Positions 41,281 through 51,895 of a DNA stretch of 64,000 bases are shown piece after piece. The stretch lies in contig SCTK01000007.1 of assembly GCA_004298905.1 (NCBI GenBank), positions 62,001-126,000 of the forward strand. The letters run 5' to 3'. Within the stretch, counting starts at the first letter, position 1. Each line of letters starts with the position of its first letter. The notes under the pieces are model-generated. The model searched no databases and was not told the origin of the DNA. It saw nothing but the letters and a program-made list of their open reading frames with translations. The position numbers and the translations under genes were made by a program. The stretch is from Burkholderiaceae bacterium (GTDB lineage Bacteria; Pseudomonadota; Gammaproteobacteria; Burkholderiales; Burkholderiaceae_D).

Positions 41281-42246
41281 ATGGCGCACGACGGCTTGAT
41301 GGTTTTCACTGGTAACGCCAGTCCGAAACTTGCCGCTGAGGTCGTGAAGCATCTGGGCATTCCGCTGGGCAAGGCGACCGTGGGCCGTTTTTCCGACGGC
41401 GAAGTGATGGTCGAGATTAATGAGAACGTGCGAGGCAAGGATGTGTTCGTGCTGCAGTCGACCTGCGCGCCGACCAACGACAACCTGATGGAAATCATGG
41501 TGATGGTCGATGCCTTGAAGCGCGCGTCGGCCGGCCGCATCACCGCCGCGATTCCGTATTACGGGTATGCGCGTCAGGATCGCCGGGTGCGTTCGTCGCG
41601 TGTGGCAATCACTGCCAAGGTCGTGGCCAACATGTTGCAGGTGGCCGGGGTCGATCGCCTGCTGACGATGGATTTGCATGCCGACCAGATTCAGGGATTT
41701 TTCGATGTGCCGGTGGACAACATCTACGCCACACCGATTTTGCTGACCGATTTGCGCGCCAAAAAATACCCCGATCTGCTGGTGGTGTCGCCGGACGTTG
41801 GCGGTGTGGTGCGTGCGCGGGCGTTTGCCAAACGCCTGGAATGCGATCTGGCCATCATCGACAAACGTCGTCCGAAGGCGAACGTGTCGGAAGTGATGAA
41901 CATCATCGGTGAGGTCGAAGGCCGCACCTGCGTGATCATGGATGACATGGTCGATACCGCCGGTACGTTGACCAAGGCCGCACAAGCCTTGAAGGAACAC
42001 GGCGCGGCGCGCGTGCTGGCCTACTGTACGCATCCGGTGTTGTCGGGCGCGGCCGCTGAGCGCATCGCCACCTCGGCGCTGGATGAGCTGGTCGTGACGG
42101 ACAGTATTCCGCTCTCCGAAGCTGCCGTTGCGTGCGGCAAGATTCGCGTGGTCAGCTCGGCCGAGTTGCTGGGTGAAACGATTTTGCGCATCAGCAAATC
42201 GGATTCGGTCAGCTCGTTGTTTGAAGAGGATTTGCAGTCATTTTGA
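41281..42246 (+). CDS. prs: Ribose-phosphate pyrophosphokinase
   Basis: Makes PRPP from ribose 5-phosphate and ATP for nucleotide, His, Trp and NAD synthesis. Start at the ATG at 41281 behind GAGGAG. Conserved motifs: [39 protein letters not shown] (catalytic and ATP region) and the PRPP loop [13 protein letters not shown]. 321 aa, normal. Confidence 0.97.
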   Translation: MAHDGLMVFTGNASPKLAAEVVKHLGIPLGKATVGRFSDGEVMVEINENVRGKDVFVLQSTCAPTNDNLMEIMVMVDALKRASAGRITAAIPYYGYARQDRRVRSSRVAITAKVVANMLQVAGVDRLLTMDLHADQIQGFFDVPVDNIYATPILLTDLRAKKYPDLLVVSPDVGGVVRARAFAKRLECDLAIIDKRRPKANVSEVMNIIGEVEGRTCVIMDDMVDTAGTLTKAAQALKEHGAARVLAYCTHPVLSGAAAERIATSALDELVVTDSIPLSEAAVACGKIRVVSSAELLGETILRISKSDSVSSLFEEDLQSF

Positions 42247-42327
42247 TTTTTTGCGCGAGTGGATTTTCCGCCCGCGTTTTTGCAACAGCCCCGCTGGTCG
42301 CGGTGGGGCTCATTACTGGAGTACACC

Positions 42328-42960
42328 ATGAAAGTTGTAGCAACCACACGCCAAACGCAAGGTACGAGTGCGAGCCGCCGCCTGCGTCACACCGGCAAAG
42401 TCCCCGGCATTTTGTATGGCAACGGCAATGCCGTCATGCTCGAAATCGAACATAACCCGCTCTGGCACGCCATGAAGAAGGAAGCGTTCCACTCGACGAT
42501 TCTCGAGATGGAACTCGATGGCAAGGGCGAAAAAGTTTTGCTGCGCGATTTCCACATGCACGCTTACAAGCAGCAGATTCTGCACATCGACTTTCAACGC
42601 GTCGATGCCAAGCAAAAAATTCACGTGAAAGTGCCACTGCACTACTCCGGCGAAGAAGGCTCGCCAGCGGTGAAAGGTTCCGGCGGTCTGGTCAATCACG
42701 TGGTGACCGAGCTGGATATCTCCTGCCTGCCGGGCGCGCTGCCCGAGTTCATCGCAGTTGATCTGTCGAACCTGACGGCCGGTCATCCGCTGCACTTGAA
42801 CGACATCAAGTTGCCGGAAGGCGTGACCCCCGTGTACCACAGCGGCGATCACAATCCGGTGCTGGTCACGGTGACGATCAAAGGCGGTGCCGAAGAAGAA
42901 CCGGCGCCCGCGGCCGCAGCAGCGGCACCGGTGGCGGCTCCGGCCCCTGAGAAGAAGTAA
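42328..42960 (+). CDS. rplY: 50S ribosomal protein L25/CTC, long form
   Basis: 5S rRNA-binding protein. Start at the ATG at 42328 ([20 protein letters not shown]). Residues 1-95 are the L25 domain and 96-190 the CTC/TL5 beta domain, followed by an Ala/Pro/Glu tail. 210 aa, long form rather than the 94-aa E. coli L25. Sits between prs and pth, the usual place. Confidence 0.95.
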   Translation: MKVVATTRQTQGTSASRRLRHTGKVPGILYGNGNAVMLEIEHNPLWHAMKKEAFHSTILEMELDGKGEKVLLRDFHMHAYKQQILHIDFQRVDAKQKIHVKVPLHYSGEEGSPAVKGSGGLVNHVVTELDISCLPGALPEFIAVDLSNLTAGHPLHLNDIKLPEGVTPVYHSGDHNPVLVTVTIKGGAEEEPAPAAAAAAPVAAPAPEKK

Positions 42961-42979
42961 TTCTTCCGTTGGCAAATCA

Positions 42980-43013
42980 AGCCCGCTGGCATCCTCTTGT
43001 CAGCGGGTTTTTT
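42980..43013 (+). terminator. Rho-independent terminator after rplY
   Basis: Stem CCCGCTG / CAGCGGG with a 12-nt loop followed by six T. It lies 20 nt after the rplY stop, separating it from pth. Confidence 0.85.
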
Positions 43014-43028
43014 ATTTCAGTCTGAGCC

Positions 43029-43625
43029 ATGAGCAGTGATACGCCCATTCGTCTGATCGTCGGCCTTGGCAACCCTGGGCCCGAATATGAAACCACGCGA
43101 CACAACGCCGGTTTTTGGCTGGTAGATGCGCTCGCGCAGTTGCACCATGCAACGCTGCGGATGGAAAACAAATTCCATGGCACTGTGGCGCGCTTGAACA
43201 TCAAAGGCCAAGAGGTCTGGTTGTTGCAGCCGCAAACCTATATGAATCGTTCCGGTCAGGCGGTCGCTGCGCTGATGCGTTTTTATAAAATTGTGCCGGA
43301 TGAGATTCTGGTCGCGCATGACGAACTTGATCTCGCGCCCGGCGTCGCCAAGCTGAAACAGGGCGGCGGTGCGGCCGGGCATAACGGCTTGAAAGACATC
43401 ATCGCCGCGCTCGGCACGCAGGATTTCTGGCGCTTGCGCATCGGCATCGGCCATCCGCGCACGCTGGGCTTGCAGCAGGAGGTGGTCGATTTTGTTTTGC
43501 ATCGTCCCGGCTCCGAACAGCAACAGGCGATCGAAGCGAGCCTGAAAGTTTGTGCCGAGATTGTCCCGGCACTGTGCGAGGGCGAGTTCGCCCGCGCCAC
43601 CATGCAACTGCACACCAAAGTCTAG
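43029..43625 (+). CDS. pth: Peptidyl-tRNA hydrolase
   Basis: Frees tRNA from prematurely released peptidyl-tRNA. Motif [20 protein letters not shown] contains the catalytic His25 and Asn; [11 protein letters not shown] and HDELDLAPG follow. 198 aa. A start at 43029 leaves only 16 nt after the terminator, so its promoter must overlap it or read-through occurs. ychF follows 11 nt later. Confidence 0.95.
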   Translation: MSSDTPIRLIVGLGNPGPEYETTRHNAGFWLVDALAQLHHATLRMENKFHGTVARLNIKGQEVWLLQPQTYMNRSGQAVAALMRFYKIVPDEILVAHDELDLAPGVAKLKQGGGAAGHNGLKDIIAALGTQDFWRLRIGIGHPRTLGLQQEVVDFVLHRPGSEQQQAIEASLKVCAEIVPALCEGEFARATMQLHTKV

Positions 43626-43636
43626 AAAGAATCATC

Positions 43637-44728
43637 ATGAGTCTGAAATGCGGAATCGTCGGTTTGCCCAACGTTGGCAAATCCACCCTGTTCAATGCCC
43701 TCACCAAGGCGGGCATTGCCGCCGAGAACTACCCGTTTTGCACGATTGAGCCGAACGTTGGCATGGTTGAGGTGCCCGACCCGCGCCTGCAAAAACTGGC
43801 CGAGATCGTCAAGCCCGAGCGCATCCTGCCTGCCACGGTCGAGTTCGTCGACATCGCCGGACTGGTCGCCGGTGCGAGCAAGGGCGAAGGCCTGGGCAAC
43901 CAGTTCCTCGCGCACATCCGCGAGACCGATGCCATCGTCAACGTCGTACGTTGCTTCGACGATCCCAACGTGATTCACGTTGCGGGCAAGGTCGATCCGA
44001 TTGCCGACATCGAAGTGATCGAAACCGAACTAGCGCTGGCCGACATGGGCACGGTCGAGAAAGCGATTCACCGCTACAACAAGGTCGCGCGCGCAGGCGA
44101 CAAGGAAGCGGCCAAGCTGGTGGTGCTGCTGGAAAAATGCATGGCGCAATTGAACCAGGGCAAACTGGTGCGCGCCCTCGGCCTGTCGGAAGAAGACAGC
44201 GCCTTGATCAAACCGCTCTGCCTGATCACCGCCAAGCCCGCCATGTATGTGGCCAACGTCGAAGAAGACGGCTTCAGCAACAACCCCTTGCTCGATAAAC
44301 TCACCGCCTACGCCACCGCGCAAAAAGCGCCGGTGGTCGCCATCTGCGCCAAGATCGAAGCCGAGATCGCCGATCTGGACGATGCCGACAAGGTCGAGTT
44401 CCTCGCCGACATCGGCATGGACGAGCCGGGCTTGAATCGCCTGATCCGCTCCGCCTATTCTCTCCTCGGCCTGCAAACTTATTTCACCGCCGGCGTGAAA
44501 GAAGTGCGCGCCTGGACCATCCATAAAGGCGACACCGCCCCGCAAGCCGCTGGTGTGATCCACACCGACTTCGAGCGCGGCTTCATCCGCGCCCAAACGA
44601 TTGCCTATGAAGACTTCATCGCCTACAAAGGCGAACAAGGCGCCAAAGAAGTCGGCAAAATGCGCGCCGAAGGCAAGGAGTATGTGGTCAAGGATGGGGA
44701 TGTATTGAACTTCCTGTTCAACGTTTAG
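43637..44728 (+). CDS. ychF: Redox-regulated ATPase YchF (OLA1 family)
   Basis: Obg-related P-loop protein that prefers ATP and binds ribosomes. Start at the ATG at 43637 ([23 protein letters not shown]-loop GLPNVGKS). [20 protein letters not shown] is the G3 region, and NVEEDGF replaces the usual NKxD, as expected for YchF. A C-terminal TGS domain includes [27 protein letters not shown]. 363 aa. Confidence 0.97.
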   Translation: MSLKCGIVGLPNVGKSTLFNALTKAGIAAENYPFCTIEPNVGMVEVPDPRLQKLAEIVKPERILPATVEFVDIAGLVAGASKGEGLGNQFLAHIRETDAIVNVVRCFDDPNVIHVAGKVDPIADIEVIETELALADMGTVEKAIHRYNKVARAGDKEAAKLVVLLEKCMAQLNQGKLVRALGLSEEDSALIKPLCLITAKPAMYVANVEEDGFSNNPLLDKLTAYATAQKAPVVAICAKIEAEIADLDDADKVEFLADIGMDEPGLNRLIRSAYSLLGLQTYFTAGVKEVRAWTIHKGDTAPQAAGVIHTDFERGFIRAQTIAYEDFIAYKGEQGAKEVGKMRAEGKEYVVKDGDVLNFLFNV

Positions 44729-44803
44729 TACCTCGGCGACCAAAAATCAGCGCCGGGCGCATATTTCATCAAAACAGTTAATCTGTACTTGCATTAAATT
44801 TGT

Positions 44804-46255
44804 ATGGCAGTTAGTATTTTGCCCATGCGAGTATCCAAAACAGAGCTTGTCACTGTCCTGTCCCAGTTCAATCCCTGGTGGCGCAAGGAGGCGATTGCCG
44901 ATCTGCCCACATGGCAGCGTGCGGCATTTCGCGATTTGCATGGGTGGATGACCAACCCGCCCGCGCCGCGTGCAGTCCTGCTTTCGGGCGCGCGGCAAAT
45001 CGGCAAGACCACATTGATGCTGCAAGTGATCGACGCGCTGCTGCGCGACGGCGTGCCGCCCGCCAACATTCTCTATGCAACCTTCGACCATCCCATCCTC
45101 AAACTCGCCGGCATCGACGCCGTGCTGGAAGCCTGGCGCGAGCGCGAACCCAAAGTAGAAGGCCACGAATACCTGTTTCTCGACGAAGCCCAGTTCATTC
45201 GCGATTGGGGTACCTGGGTCAAACATCAGGTGGATTTCTCCAAGCAGCGGCGCATCGCCTTTACCGGCTCGGCGATGCCGCTGGTGGAAACCGGCCAGGA
45301 ATCCGGCGTCGGCCGCTGGCACACGATCCGGCTGACCACGCTGTCGTTCTATGAATATCTTCAGATCAAGCAGTTGTCGCTGCCCGCCTTGCCGCGCCTC
45401 AAATCGCTGCGCGATTTATTCGACTGGCCGCAGCCGGAGCTCTATCGCGTCACCGAAACCGCAGCGCCTTACGTCGGCCATTTCCACGAATATCTGGTGC
45501 GCGGCGGCTTTCCCCAGACCGCACAAGTAGAGAGCATCACCCAAGCGCAGCGGCTGCTGCGCGAAGACATCATCGACAAAGTACTCAAGCGCGACATGAC
45601 TGCACTGTTCGGCGTGCGCCGCGTGCTTGACCTCGAACACACCTTTCTCTATCTCTGCATGCACGACGGCGGCCTGCTCGACATGACCGACCTGTGCGCC
45701 AACCTCGAGGTCAAGCGACCTACGGCACAGAACTTCATTGAATTGTTGGAAGCCACGCACCTGATCTACCGTCTACCGCCCTTCGGCTACGGTAAAGACA
45801 TACTGCGCGCCCGCTTCAAGATTTATCTGGCCGACGCTGCCATCGCCCCCGCCGTCATGCTCAAAGGGAAAACCATTCTTGAAGATTCTGCTGCGCTGGG
45901 CATCGCCACCGAAACAGCCGTCTTCAAGCATCTGTTCGCCCGCTACTATGCGCAAAATGTGCGCTTCACCTACTGGCGTGGCAAGAAAGACAGGGAAGTC
46001 GATCTAGTCGCCGAAGTCGGCGGAAACATCATCCCCTTCGAAGTGAAATATCGCGCCCAGCACACCGGCCTGCGCGACCTCAAAGGCCTGCTGGAACTGT
46101 GCCAGCAAAAAAACATCGATCGCGCCTACGTCGTCACCAAATCCCTGGACGACCTCGGCCCCATCCCCAACCCGCCCGGCAACACCCGCATCATGCGCAT
46201 TCCCGCGCCGCTGCTGTGTTACTGGATGGGGGAGTCGGAGATTGTGGCGGAATGA
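44804..46255 (+). CDS. AAA ATPase with DUF4143-type C-terminus
   Basis: 483 aa. AAA_14-type ATPase: Walker A GARQIGKTT at 62-70, Walker B YLFLDEAQF near 123-131 and a sensor-like FTGSAMPL near 150. The C-terminal region includes a restriction-endonuclease-like fragment (DREVDLVAEVGGNIIPFEVKY, with the ExK-type pattern of DUF4143 proteins). Such proteins are common accessory genes of unsettled role. An in-frame ATG at 44825 is an alternative start; neither has a ribosome site, and GC content matches the host. It begins an accessory spot between ychF and the AsmA gene. Confidence 0.8.
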   Translation: MAVSILPMRVSKTELVTVLSQFNPWWRKEAIADLPTWQRAAFRDLHGWMTNPPAPRAVLLSGARQIGKTTLMLQVIDALLRDGVPPANILYATFDHPILKLAGIDAVLEAWREREPKVEGHEYLFLDEAQFIRDWGTWVKHQVDFSKQRRIAFTGSAMPLVETGQESGVGRWHTIRLTTLSFYEYLQIKQLSLPALPRLKSLRDLFDWPQPELYRVTETAAPYVGHFHEYLVRGGFPQTAQVESITQAQRLLREDIIDKVLKRDMTALFGVRRVLDLEHTFLYLCMHDGGLLDMTDLCANLEVKRPTAQNFIELLEATHLIYRLPPFGYGKDILRARFKIYLADAAIAPAVMLKGKTILEDSAALGIATETAVFKHLFARYYAQNVRFTYWRGKKDREVDLVAEVGGNIIPFEVKYRAQHTGLRDLKGLLELCQQKNIDRAYVVTKSLDDLGPIPNPPGNTRIMRIPAPLLCYWMGESEIVAE

Positions 46256-46362
46256 TGATGCGATTTGGTATCAGGTTTCTGAGACTTGAGAAAAAATTGA
46301 CTCCAGCGCTTTCGAGGTTGTGAAAGTGAAATTTTCGGCAAATGGCTGACGAGAGGGTGCTC

Positions 46363-48054
46363 GTGAAACTAACAAAACTGATACTCGAAAAATTCAAGAA
46401 GGTCGACAAGGTAGAGATTGACCTGTCCCTTTCTCCGCTCAACGTTCTTGTTGGCGGGAACAATTCTGGAAAGAGCAGCGTTCTCCAAGGCGTGCATTTT
46501 TCGGTTATCGCAGCGATAGCCTCAAGAGAGGCAGGGAAAGATACCTACACTCAGGATTCGCTTCTCTTTTGTCCTGCCAGGGATTTTAAGGATCTCCGCC
46601 ATGGGGAGGGTTACCTGAATCAATCAAACTTCGGGCACCTGAAAATATTCTTCGAACTGCCCGATGAGGGCTCGGTGCATTACTCAATTCGAATTTACCG
46701 TGGCAGAAATGAAGGCAACGTAGGCTGCCAGCGGAGCGGGAACATAAAAATGGGGGCTTTCGTTACCAACTCGGAGAGCCTGTTCAGCATCTATGTTCCA
46801 GGGCTTGCCGGAATCCCTCAGTCCGAACAGTTCAGAACAGAAAGCGTGGTTAGACGAGGTGTTGCAAGTGGCGACGCCAATCTCTATCTCCGGAACGTAC
46901 TCTGGCTCATAAGCGAATCTGGGAAACTCGAAGACCTGACGAAACGGATGCGGGCATTGTTCCCGAAATTCGAAATCTGGATTTCGTTTAAGCCGCGTCG
47001 CGATGTGTTTATTGATGTGTCAATATCCACCACGGGGCCGACTGGGCGTAGGTGCCCCGTCGAATTGGTTGGTACGGGAGTTCTTCAGGCGCTCCAGATA
47101 TTTTCGTACGTCACACTCTTTTCCCCAAGCATTCTTCTGCTTGATGAGCCCGACGCACATCTACACCCAGACAATCAGGCGCTCCTTGCAAACGCACTTC
47201 AGTACATCACATCTGAGACGCGAACGCATATAGTGATGTCAACTCATAGCAGGCACATGGTCGATGCATTGCATCAAGACGCCAATTTCGTCTGGCTGAA
47301 AGATGGCAAGGTGTCTCGTCAAGGCGTAAATCTAGATCGCCTCCCGCTATTGCTCGATATTGGCGCTCTTGATTCGTTTGACCGACTCATGGCAGGAAAA
47401 ATCAAATGGGTATTCCTGACGGAGGATAGTGACACAGGCATGCTCGAAATCATTGCAGACACTTCAGGGTTCCCGCGCCAGGACACACTGTATTTTAGTT
47501 ACAGAACATCGTCGAATCTGGAGCCGGCGAAGATTCTTGCCGAATTTATCCTTGAAATTTCTCCTCAGACTGTCGTGATAATTCATCGTGACCGCGATTT
47601 CATGACGGCCGAAGAAGCGGCTAAAGTCATATCAAAAATAGAGGAATGCGGTGCCCTTGCGTTTCTCACTGAAGCGAGTGATATAGAGGCATATTTTGTT
47701 GCGCCAGAGCACATTGCCGCCATATCCGGCAAGTCCTCAGCAGAAGTGATCGCCTGGCTTGATAGCATTGCCACGGAGCAACACACTCAACTGCAGCATG
47801 AGTTTACGCGGAAGCGAGATGTGATCAAAGGGCTTCTATACAAGAGGGATCCAGACAATTGTCCAGATACGCTTGAGCTGATCGGCGTTTCGATCCCGCT
47901 TTCTCACGACAAGCGGCGCGGTAAATTCATGCTGAAAAAAATTCGTGCCGAATGCATAAAATTTGTTGGCGCAGATGCTGACCTCCTTACCTCGACCAAA
48001 TTCCTCGAATCCCCCTCCCTTAAGACCATTTGGAGTTCGCACAAAGCGGATTAG
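46363..48054 (+). CDS. ABC-type ATPase with TOPRIM-like C-terminus (OLD / PARIS-like), putative defence protein
   Basis: 563 aa from the GTG at 46363, which has GAGAGG 6 nt upstream; the ATG at 46342 would add 7 residues. ATPase: Walker A GGNNSGKS at 31-38, a long insertion, a signature-like VGTGVLQALQ near 233, Walker B ILLLDEPDAHLHPD near 255-268 and the switch His in MSTHSRHM. C-terminal region: FLTEDSDTGML near 350 (acidic TOPRIM-type start), VVIIHRDRDFM near 404 and SDIEAYFVAPEHI near 440, a pattern like DUF4435/TOPRIM nucleases. Codons are clearly AT-richer (ATA, AGA, TTT) than in the flanks, a sign of transfer. A reduced OLD nuclease is the other reading. Confidence 0.75.
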   Translation: MKLTKLILEKFKKVDKVEIDLSLSPLNVLVGGNNSGKSSVLQGVHFSVIAAIASREAGKDTYTQDSLLFCPARDFKDLRHGEGYLNQSNFGHLKIFFELPDEGSVHYSIRIYRGRNEGNVGCQRSGNIKMGAFVTNSESLFSIYVPGLAGIPQSEQFRTESVVRRGVASGDANLYLRNVLWLISESGKLEDLTKRMRALFPKFEIWISFKPRRDVFIDVSISTTGPTGRRCPVELVGTGVLQALQIFSYVTLFSPSILLLDEPDAHLHPDNQALLANALQYITSETRTHIVMSTHSRHMVDALHQDANFVWLKDGKVSRQGVNLDRLPLLLDIGALDSFDRLMAGKIKWVFLTEDSDTGMLEIIADTSGFPRQDTLYFSYRTSSNLEPAKILAEFILEISPQTVVIIHRDRDFMTAEEAAKVISKIEECGALAFLTEASDIEAYFVAPEHIAAISGKSSAEVIAWLDSIATEQHTQLQHEFTRKRDVIKGLLYKRDPDNCPDTLELIGVSIPLSHDKRRGKFMLKKIRAECIKFVGADADLLTSTKFLESPSLKTIWSSHKAD

Positions 48055-48135
48055 TGCGAGCCTTTATCTTCCTGGTGAATCAATAGTAAGATCAAAAGAC
48101 TTGTCGTTTGGCATTTGAATTCTTCGGGAGACATC

Positions 48136-50334
48136 ATGAAATTCATCAAACCTGTTTTGTGGATTGTCGGTGGATTGCTTGTGCTGCTGATCGTGGCGGC
48201 GATTGCGCTGGTGGTGCTGGTGAATCCGAATGATTACAAGGCGCAGATCGTTCAGGCGGTGAAGGACAAGCAGCAGCGCACGCTGACCTTGGACGGCAAT
48301 TTGTCGCTGACGCTGTTCCCGCGTGTCGGTATTGCATTGGGCAAGACGTTGTTGTCGGAGCATCGCAGCGAGAAGATTTTTGCGCGGATCGAATCGGCGG
48401 AGGTGTCGGTGGCGGTGCTGCCGTTGTTGCGCAAGCAGGTGCAGATTTCGCGCATTGCGCTGGATGGTCTGGAGGCCACGTTCACGCGTGACAAGGAAGG
48501 CCATACCAATCTGGATGACTTGATCAGCAAGCCGCCGGGTGATGACAAGAAAACGGTGGAGGCTTCCGCCGCCAAGGAAGGCGCAGGCGCAGTGGCGATC
48601 GACATCGAGGGCATACGCATCACGCGTTCTCAGTTGCACGTGCGCGATGCGATGACGGACACGGTTGCGTCGCTGCGCGAGATTGATCTGGATAGCGGAC
48701 GGATTGCCGACAAGACGCCGTCGCGCATGGCGTTGCGCGCGAAGCTGGTGGGGGAGAAACCCAAGGGTCAGGCTGAACTGGTGCTGGAGACCCGTTTTGA
48801 ATTCGATGCCGCCGCGCAGGCAGTGCGCACGGAAAAACTGTCGCTGTCGATCAATGGCGCATTCGATAAGCAGGCGCTCAAGGCTACGCTGGAGGCGGCG
48901 CTGCTCGATTTCAACGCGAGCCAGAACACGCTGGCGCTGAAGGATGTGAAGCTGGATGCCAGCGGCCAGATGGGTGATCTGGTGCTGACCAAGGCGACCC
49001 TCAGCGCGCCGCAGTTGAGCGTGACGCCGCAACAGGCGCAGGGCGACGATGTCAAAGGTGAAGTGGTGCTGGCGGGCAAGCAGCCGCTGGAAATGAAATT
49101 TTTACTGAGCGGGATTTCCGGCAATTCCGACGCGTTGAAAATCGCCAAGCTGACGCTGGACGCCAAGACACAATACGGCGCGCGCAACATCGTCAAGAAA
49201 GTCACCACGCCGATCAACGCCAGTCTGACGCGCAAGACGATCGAGCTACCCACGCTGCAAGCCGATGCGGAAGTCAGCGGCGGCGGCCAGAAAGCGGTGC
49301 AGATGCACACCACGGGCTCGCTGCGTGTGGATGCGGGCAAGGAGCCGCTGGCGATTCGTTTCGATCTCGCCGCGGACACGCTGAATCTTGACTTGCTGTT
49401 GCCTCCGGAGTCGCCCACGCAACCGGTGGCAACGCAGCAGGCTGCGAAGAATGCCGAGGGATCGGGCAAGCCCGTCGGCGAGGTGCCGATTGATCTGTCG
49501 GTGCTGAAAAATCTCGACCTCGCCGGGCAACTGCGCATTGCGCAATTGCAGGTGCATGGCTTGAAAGCGAGTGCGGTCAGCGCTACGCTCAAGGCGGCGG
49601 GCGGTCAGCTCGATGCCGCGCCGCTGTCGGCCAAGCTGTATGACGGCAGCCTGAGCGGCAGCGCGCAAGTCAACGCGCATCGCAACAGCTATGTATTGAA
49701 ACAAACGCTGAGCAACGTCAACATCAACCCGCTACTGGTGGATGTGGCGAAAAAAGATGTGCTGGAAGGGCGCGGCAATGTGGTGCTCGATGTCACGACC
49801 AATGGCAACACCGTCACCGCATTGAAAAAAGCGCTGGGCGGAAACGCGTCGGTGATGTTGCGTGACGGCGCACTCAAGGGGATCAATCTGGCCAAGTCGC
49901 TGCGCGACTTCAAGGCCAAGATCGGCAAGAGTTCCGAAACGCAAAGCGCCAACCGCAGCGAGAAAACCGATTTCTCGGAAATGAGCGCGAGTTTCAAGAT
50001 TGCCAATGGCGTGGCGCATAACGATGACCTCGCGGTGAAGTCACCCTTCCTGCGCGCGGGCGGCAATGGCAACATCGACATCGGCAACAGCCGGATCGAT
50101 TATCTGCTGAAGGCGACCCTGGTTAACACTTCCACCGGCCAAGGCGGCAAGGATATGTCGCAGGTGAAAGACTTGACCGTGCCAGTGCATCTCACCGGCC
50201 CGCTCGATCAGATGTCGTATCAGATCGACTGGGGCAGCGTTTCCAGCGATGCCCTGAAGGGTGCGCTCAAACCGAAACTGGAAGAGAAGAAGCAAGAGTT
50301 GCGCGAGAAATTACTCAAGGGCTTGTTCAAGTAA
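48136..50334 (+). CDS. AsmA-family envelope protein
   Basis: 732 aa from the ATG at 48136, behind GGGAG; a further ATG 21 nt upstream lacks such a site. N-terminal membrane helix (about 5-30, [29 protein letters not shown]), then a long beta-rich periplasmic part typical of AsmA/YhdP-type lipid-transfer proteins ([28 protein letters not shown]; a C-terminal AsmA_2-type region follows). Members influence outer-membrane lipid and protein assembly. It ends inside the convergent fmt gene by 8 nt and starts just after the AT-rich accessory gene. Confidence 0.88.
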   Translation: MKFIKPVLWIVGGLLVLLIVAAIALVVLVNPNDYKAQIVQAVKDKQQRTLTLDGNLSLTLFPRVGIALGKTLLSEHRSEKIFARIESAEVSVAVLPLLRKQVQISRIALDGLEATFTRDKEGHTNLDDLISKPPGDDKKTVEASAAKEGAGAVAIDIEGIRITRSQLHVRDAMTDTVASLREIDLDSGRIADKTPSRMALRAKLVGEKPKGQAELVLETRFEFDAAAQAVRTEKLSLSINGAFDKQALKATLEAALLDFNASQNTLALKDVKLDASGQMGDLVLTKATLSAPQLSVTPQQAQGDDVKGEVVLAGKQPLEMKFLLSGISGNSDALKIAKLTLDAKTQYGARNIVKKVTTPINASLTRKTIELPTLQADAEVSGGGQKAVQMHTTGSLRVDAGKEPLAIRFDLAADTLNLDLLLPPESPTQPVATQQAAKNAEGSGKPVGEVPIDLSVLKNLDLAGQLRIAQLQVHGLKASAVSATLKAAGGQLDAAPLSAKLYDGSLSGSAQVNAHRNSYVLKQTLSNVNINPLLVDVAKKDVLEGRGNVVLDVTTNGNTVTALKKALGGNASVMLRDGALKGINLAKSLRDFKAKIGKSSETQSANRSEKTDFSEMSASFKIANGVAHNDDLAVKSPFLRAGGNGNIDIGNSRIDYLLKATLVNTSTGQGGKDMSQVKDLTVPVHLTGPLDQMSYQIDWGSVSSDALKGALKPKLEEKKQELREKLLKGLFK

Positions 50335-51262
50335 ACTGCGCGCCCACCGGCACCGGGAGACCCTGCAAAAAATTGGCGGCTGGCAGTTTTTTGCCGCCGG
50401 GACGTTGCAGGGTTTCCAGCCGCAGCGCTTGCGTGCCACAGGCCACGACAATGCCTTGAGCGTCAGCTTGCAACACCGTGCCAGGCGTGCCGCTCTGTTG
50501 CACAACATGGGCTTGCCACAGTTTGATCGTGGTGTCGTGCATCTGTCCCGTGGCGCCGGGGAAGGGATTGAAGGCGCGGATGCGGCGCGCCAGCACTTCG
50601 GCGCTTTGTGTCCAGTCCAGCGTGGCTTCTTCTTTCAAAATCTTGTGCGCATAGGTCACGCCCGCTTCTGGCTGCGGCGTAGCGCGCAGTATTCCCGCCT
50701 GCAATTGCTGTAACGCTTGGACCATCAGGCGGCCACCGAGCGGCGCGAGATTGTCATGCAGTGTTGCCGTGGTGTCGTCAGCCGCAATGGGCAGCGATTG
50801 GGTCAGCAACATCGCGCCCGTATCGAGCCCCGCATCCATTTGCATGATGGTGATGCCGGTCTCGGCATCACCCGCCTCGATCGCACGGTGAATCGGCGCC
50901 GCACCGCGCCAGCGCGGCAGCAGGCTGGCGTGAATGTTGAGACAACCGTGGCGCGGCATGTCGAGCACAGCCTGCGGCAGGATCAGCCCATACGCGGCGA
51001 CCACCATCACATCGGCGTCCAGCGCGCGCAACTGCGCTTGCACGGTTTCGTCGCGCAGCGTCTTGGGTTGAAACACCGGGAGTTGATGTTTCAGCGCCAG
51101 TTGCTTGATGGCGCTGGGTTGCAGTTGCAGGCCGCGCCCGGCGGGGCGATCGGGCTGAGTCAGCACCTGTATCACATCCAACTGCGCATTCATTCTTGCA
51201 TCCAGCAGCGCCTGCAAGGCAGCGGCGGCAAATTCCGGTGTGCCAGCGAAAATAATCTTCAC
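50327..51262 (-). CDS. fmt: Methionyl-tRNA formyltransferase
   Basis: Formylates initiator Met-tRNA with 10-formyl-THF. N-terminal [16 protein letters not shown], the catalytic block [20 protein letters not shown] and the [17 protein letters not shown] motif, then the C-terminal OB-type domain. 311 aa. Overlaps def by 4 nt on the same strand. Confidence 0.97.
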   Translation of the reverse strand: MKIIFAGTPEFAAAALQALLDARMNAQLDVIQVLTQPDRPAGRGLQLQPSAIKQLALKHQLPVFQPKTLRDETVQAQLRALDADVMVVAAYGLILPQAVLDMPRHGCLNIHASLLPRWRGAAPIHRAIEAGDAETGITIMQMDAGLDTGAMLLTQSLPIAADDTTATLHDNLAPLGGRLMVQALQQLQAGILRATPQPEAGVTYAHKILKEEATLDWTQSAEVLARRIRAFNPFPGATGQMHDTTIKLWQAHVVQQSGTPGTVLQADAQGIVVACGTQALRLETLQRPGGKKLPAANFLQGLPVPVGAQFT

Positions 51263-51762
51263 AGCGCTTTCGCCTGTTTCTGCAACCGGGTTTTGATGCG
51301 TGTCTGTTTCAGGCGCGACAAGTGTTCGACAAACACCGTGCCCTGCAAATGATCGATTTCGTGTTGCAGGCAGACCGCCAGCATGCCATCGGCTTCAACT
51401 TTGAATTTTTTGCCATCCAGATCGAGGGCCTCAACCGTGACGCGCATCGAACGTTCCACTTGATCGTAAATGCCCGGGACGGACAGACAACCCTCTTCGC
51501 ACACTTCCGTCTCGACACTTTGCGCGACGATCTGGGGATTGATGAACACTTGCAAATCATCTTTGGTTTCGGACAGATCGAGCACTACCACCTGCTCGTG
51601 CACATTGACCTGGGTTGCTGCCAGCCCGATCCCGGGTGCCGCGTACATGGTTTCGGCCATGTCGCGCACTAGGGTTCGAATGCGTTCATCGACAGCTTGA
51701 ACGGGTTTGGCGACCGTCGCCAGACGGGGGTCGGGGAAACGTAAAATATTCAGCAGGGCCAT
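51259..51762 (-). CDS. def: Peptide deformylase
   Basis: Metal-dependent removal of the formyl group from nascent proteins. Three family motifs are present: [16 protein letters not shown] (metal-binding Cys) and QHEIDHLQG. Start at the ATG at 51762 ([14 protein letters not shown]), giving 167 aa; an ATG 39 nt upstream is in frame but adds a non-conserved leader. Confidence 0.97.
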   Translation of the reverse strand: MALLNILRFPDPRLATVAKPVQAVDERIRTLVRDMAETMYAAPGIGLAATQVNVHEQVVVLDLSETKDDLQVFINPQIVAQSVETEVCEEGCLSVPGIYDQVERSMRVTVEALDLDGKKFKVEADGMLAVCLQHEIDHLQGTVFVEHLSRLKQTRIKTRLQKQAKAL

Positions 51763-51846
51763 TTTCAAATCCGGGATGGCGTGAGTCTGGCGCAACGCCA
51801 CTACGCAAACGCAGGGCTAATTAAGTTGCCAGATCAAGCCGTTAGG

Positions 51847-51874
51847 GTGACAATTTCAGCAATTTTATTAGTAT
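51847..51874 (+). promoter_or_regulatory. Candidate promoter of the lysM-dprA group
   Basis: GTGACA and TAGTAT with a 16-nt spacer in AT-rich DNA between the divergent def and lysM genes. The -35 and -10 each differ from consensus at one or two positions. Confidence 0.35.
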
Positions 51875-51895
51875 TTTGACCTGAGCGGAGTTGTC

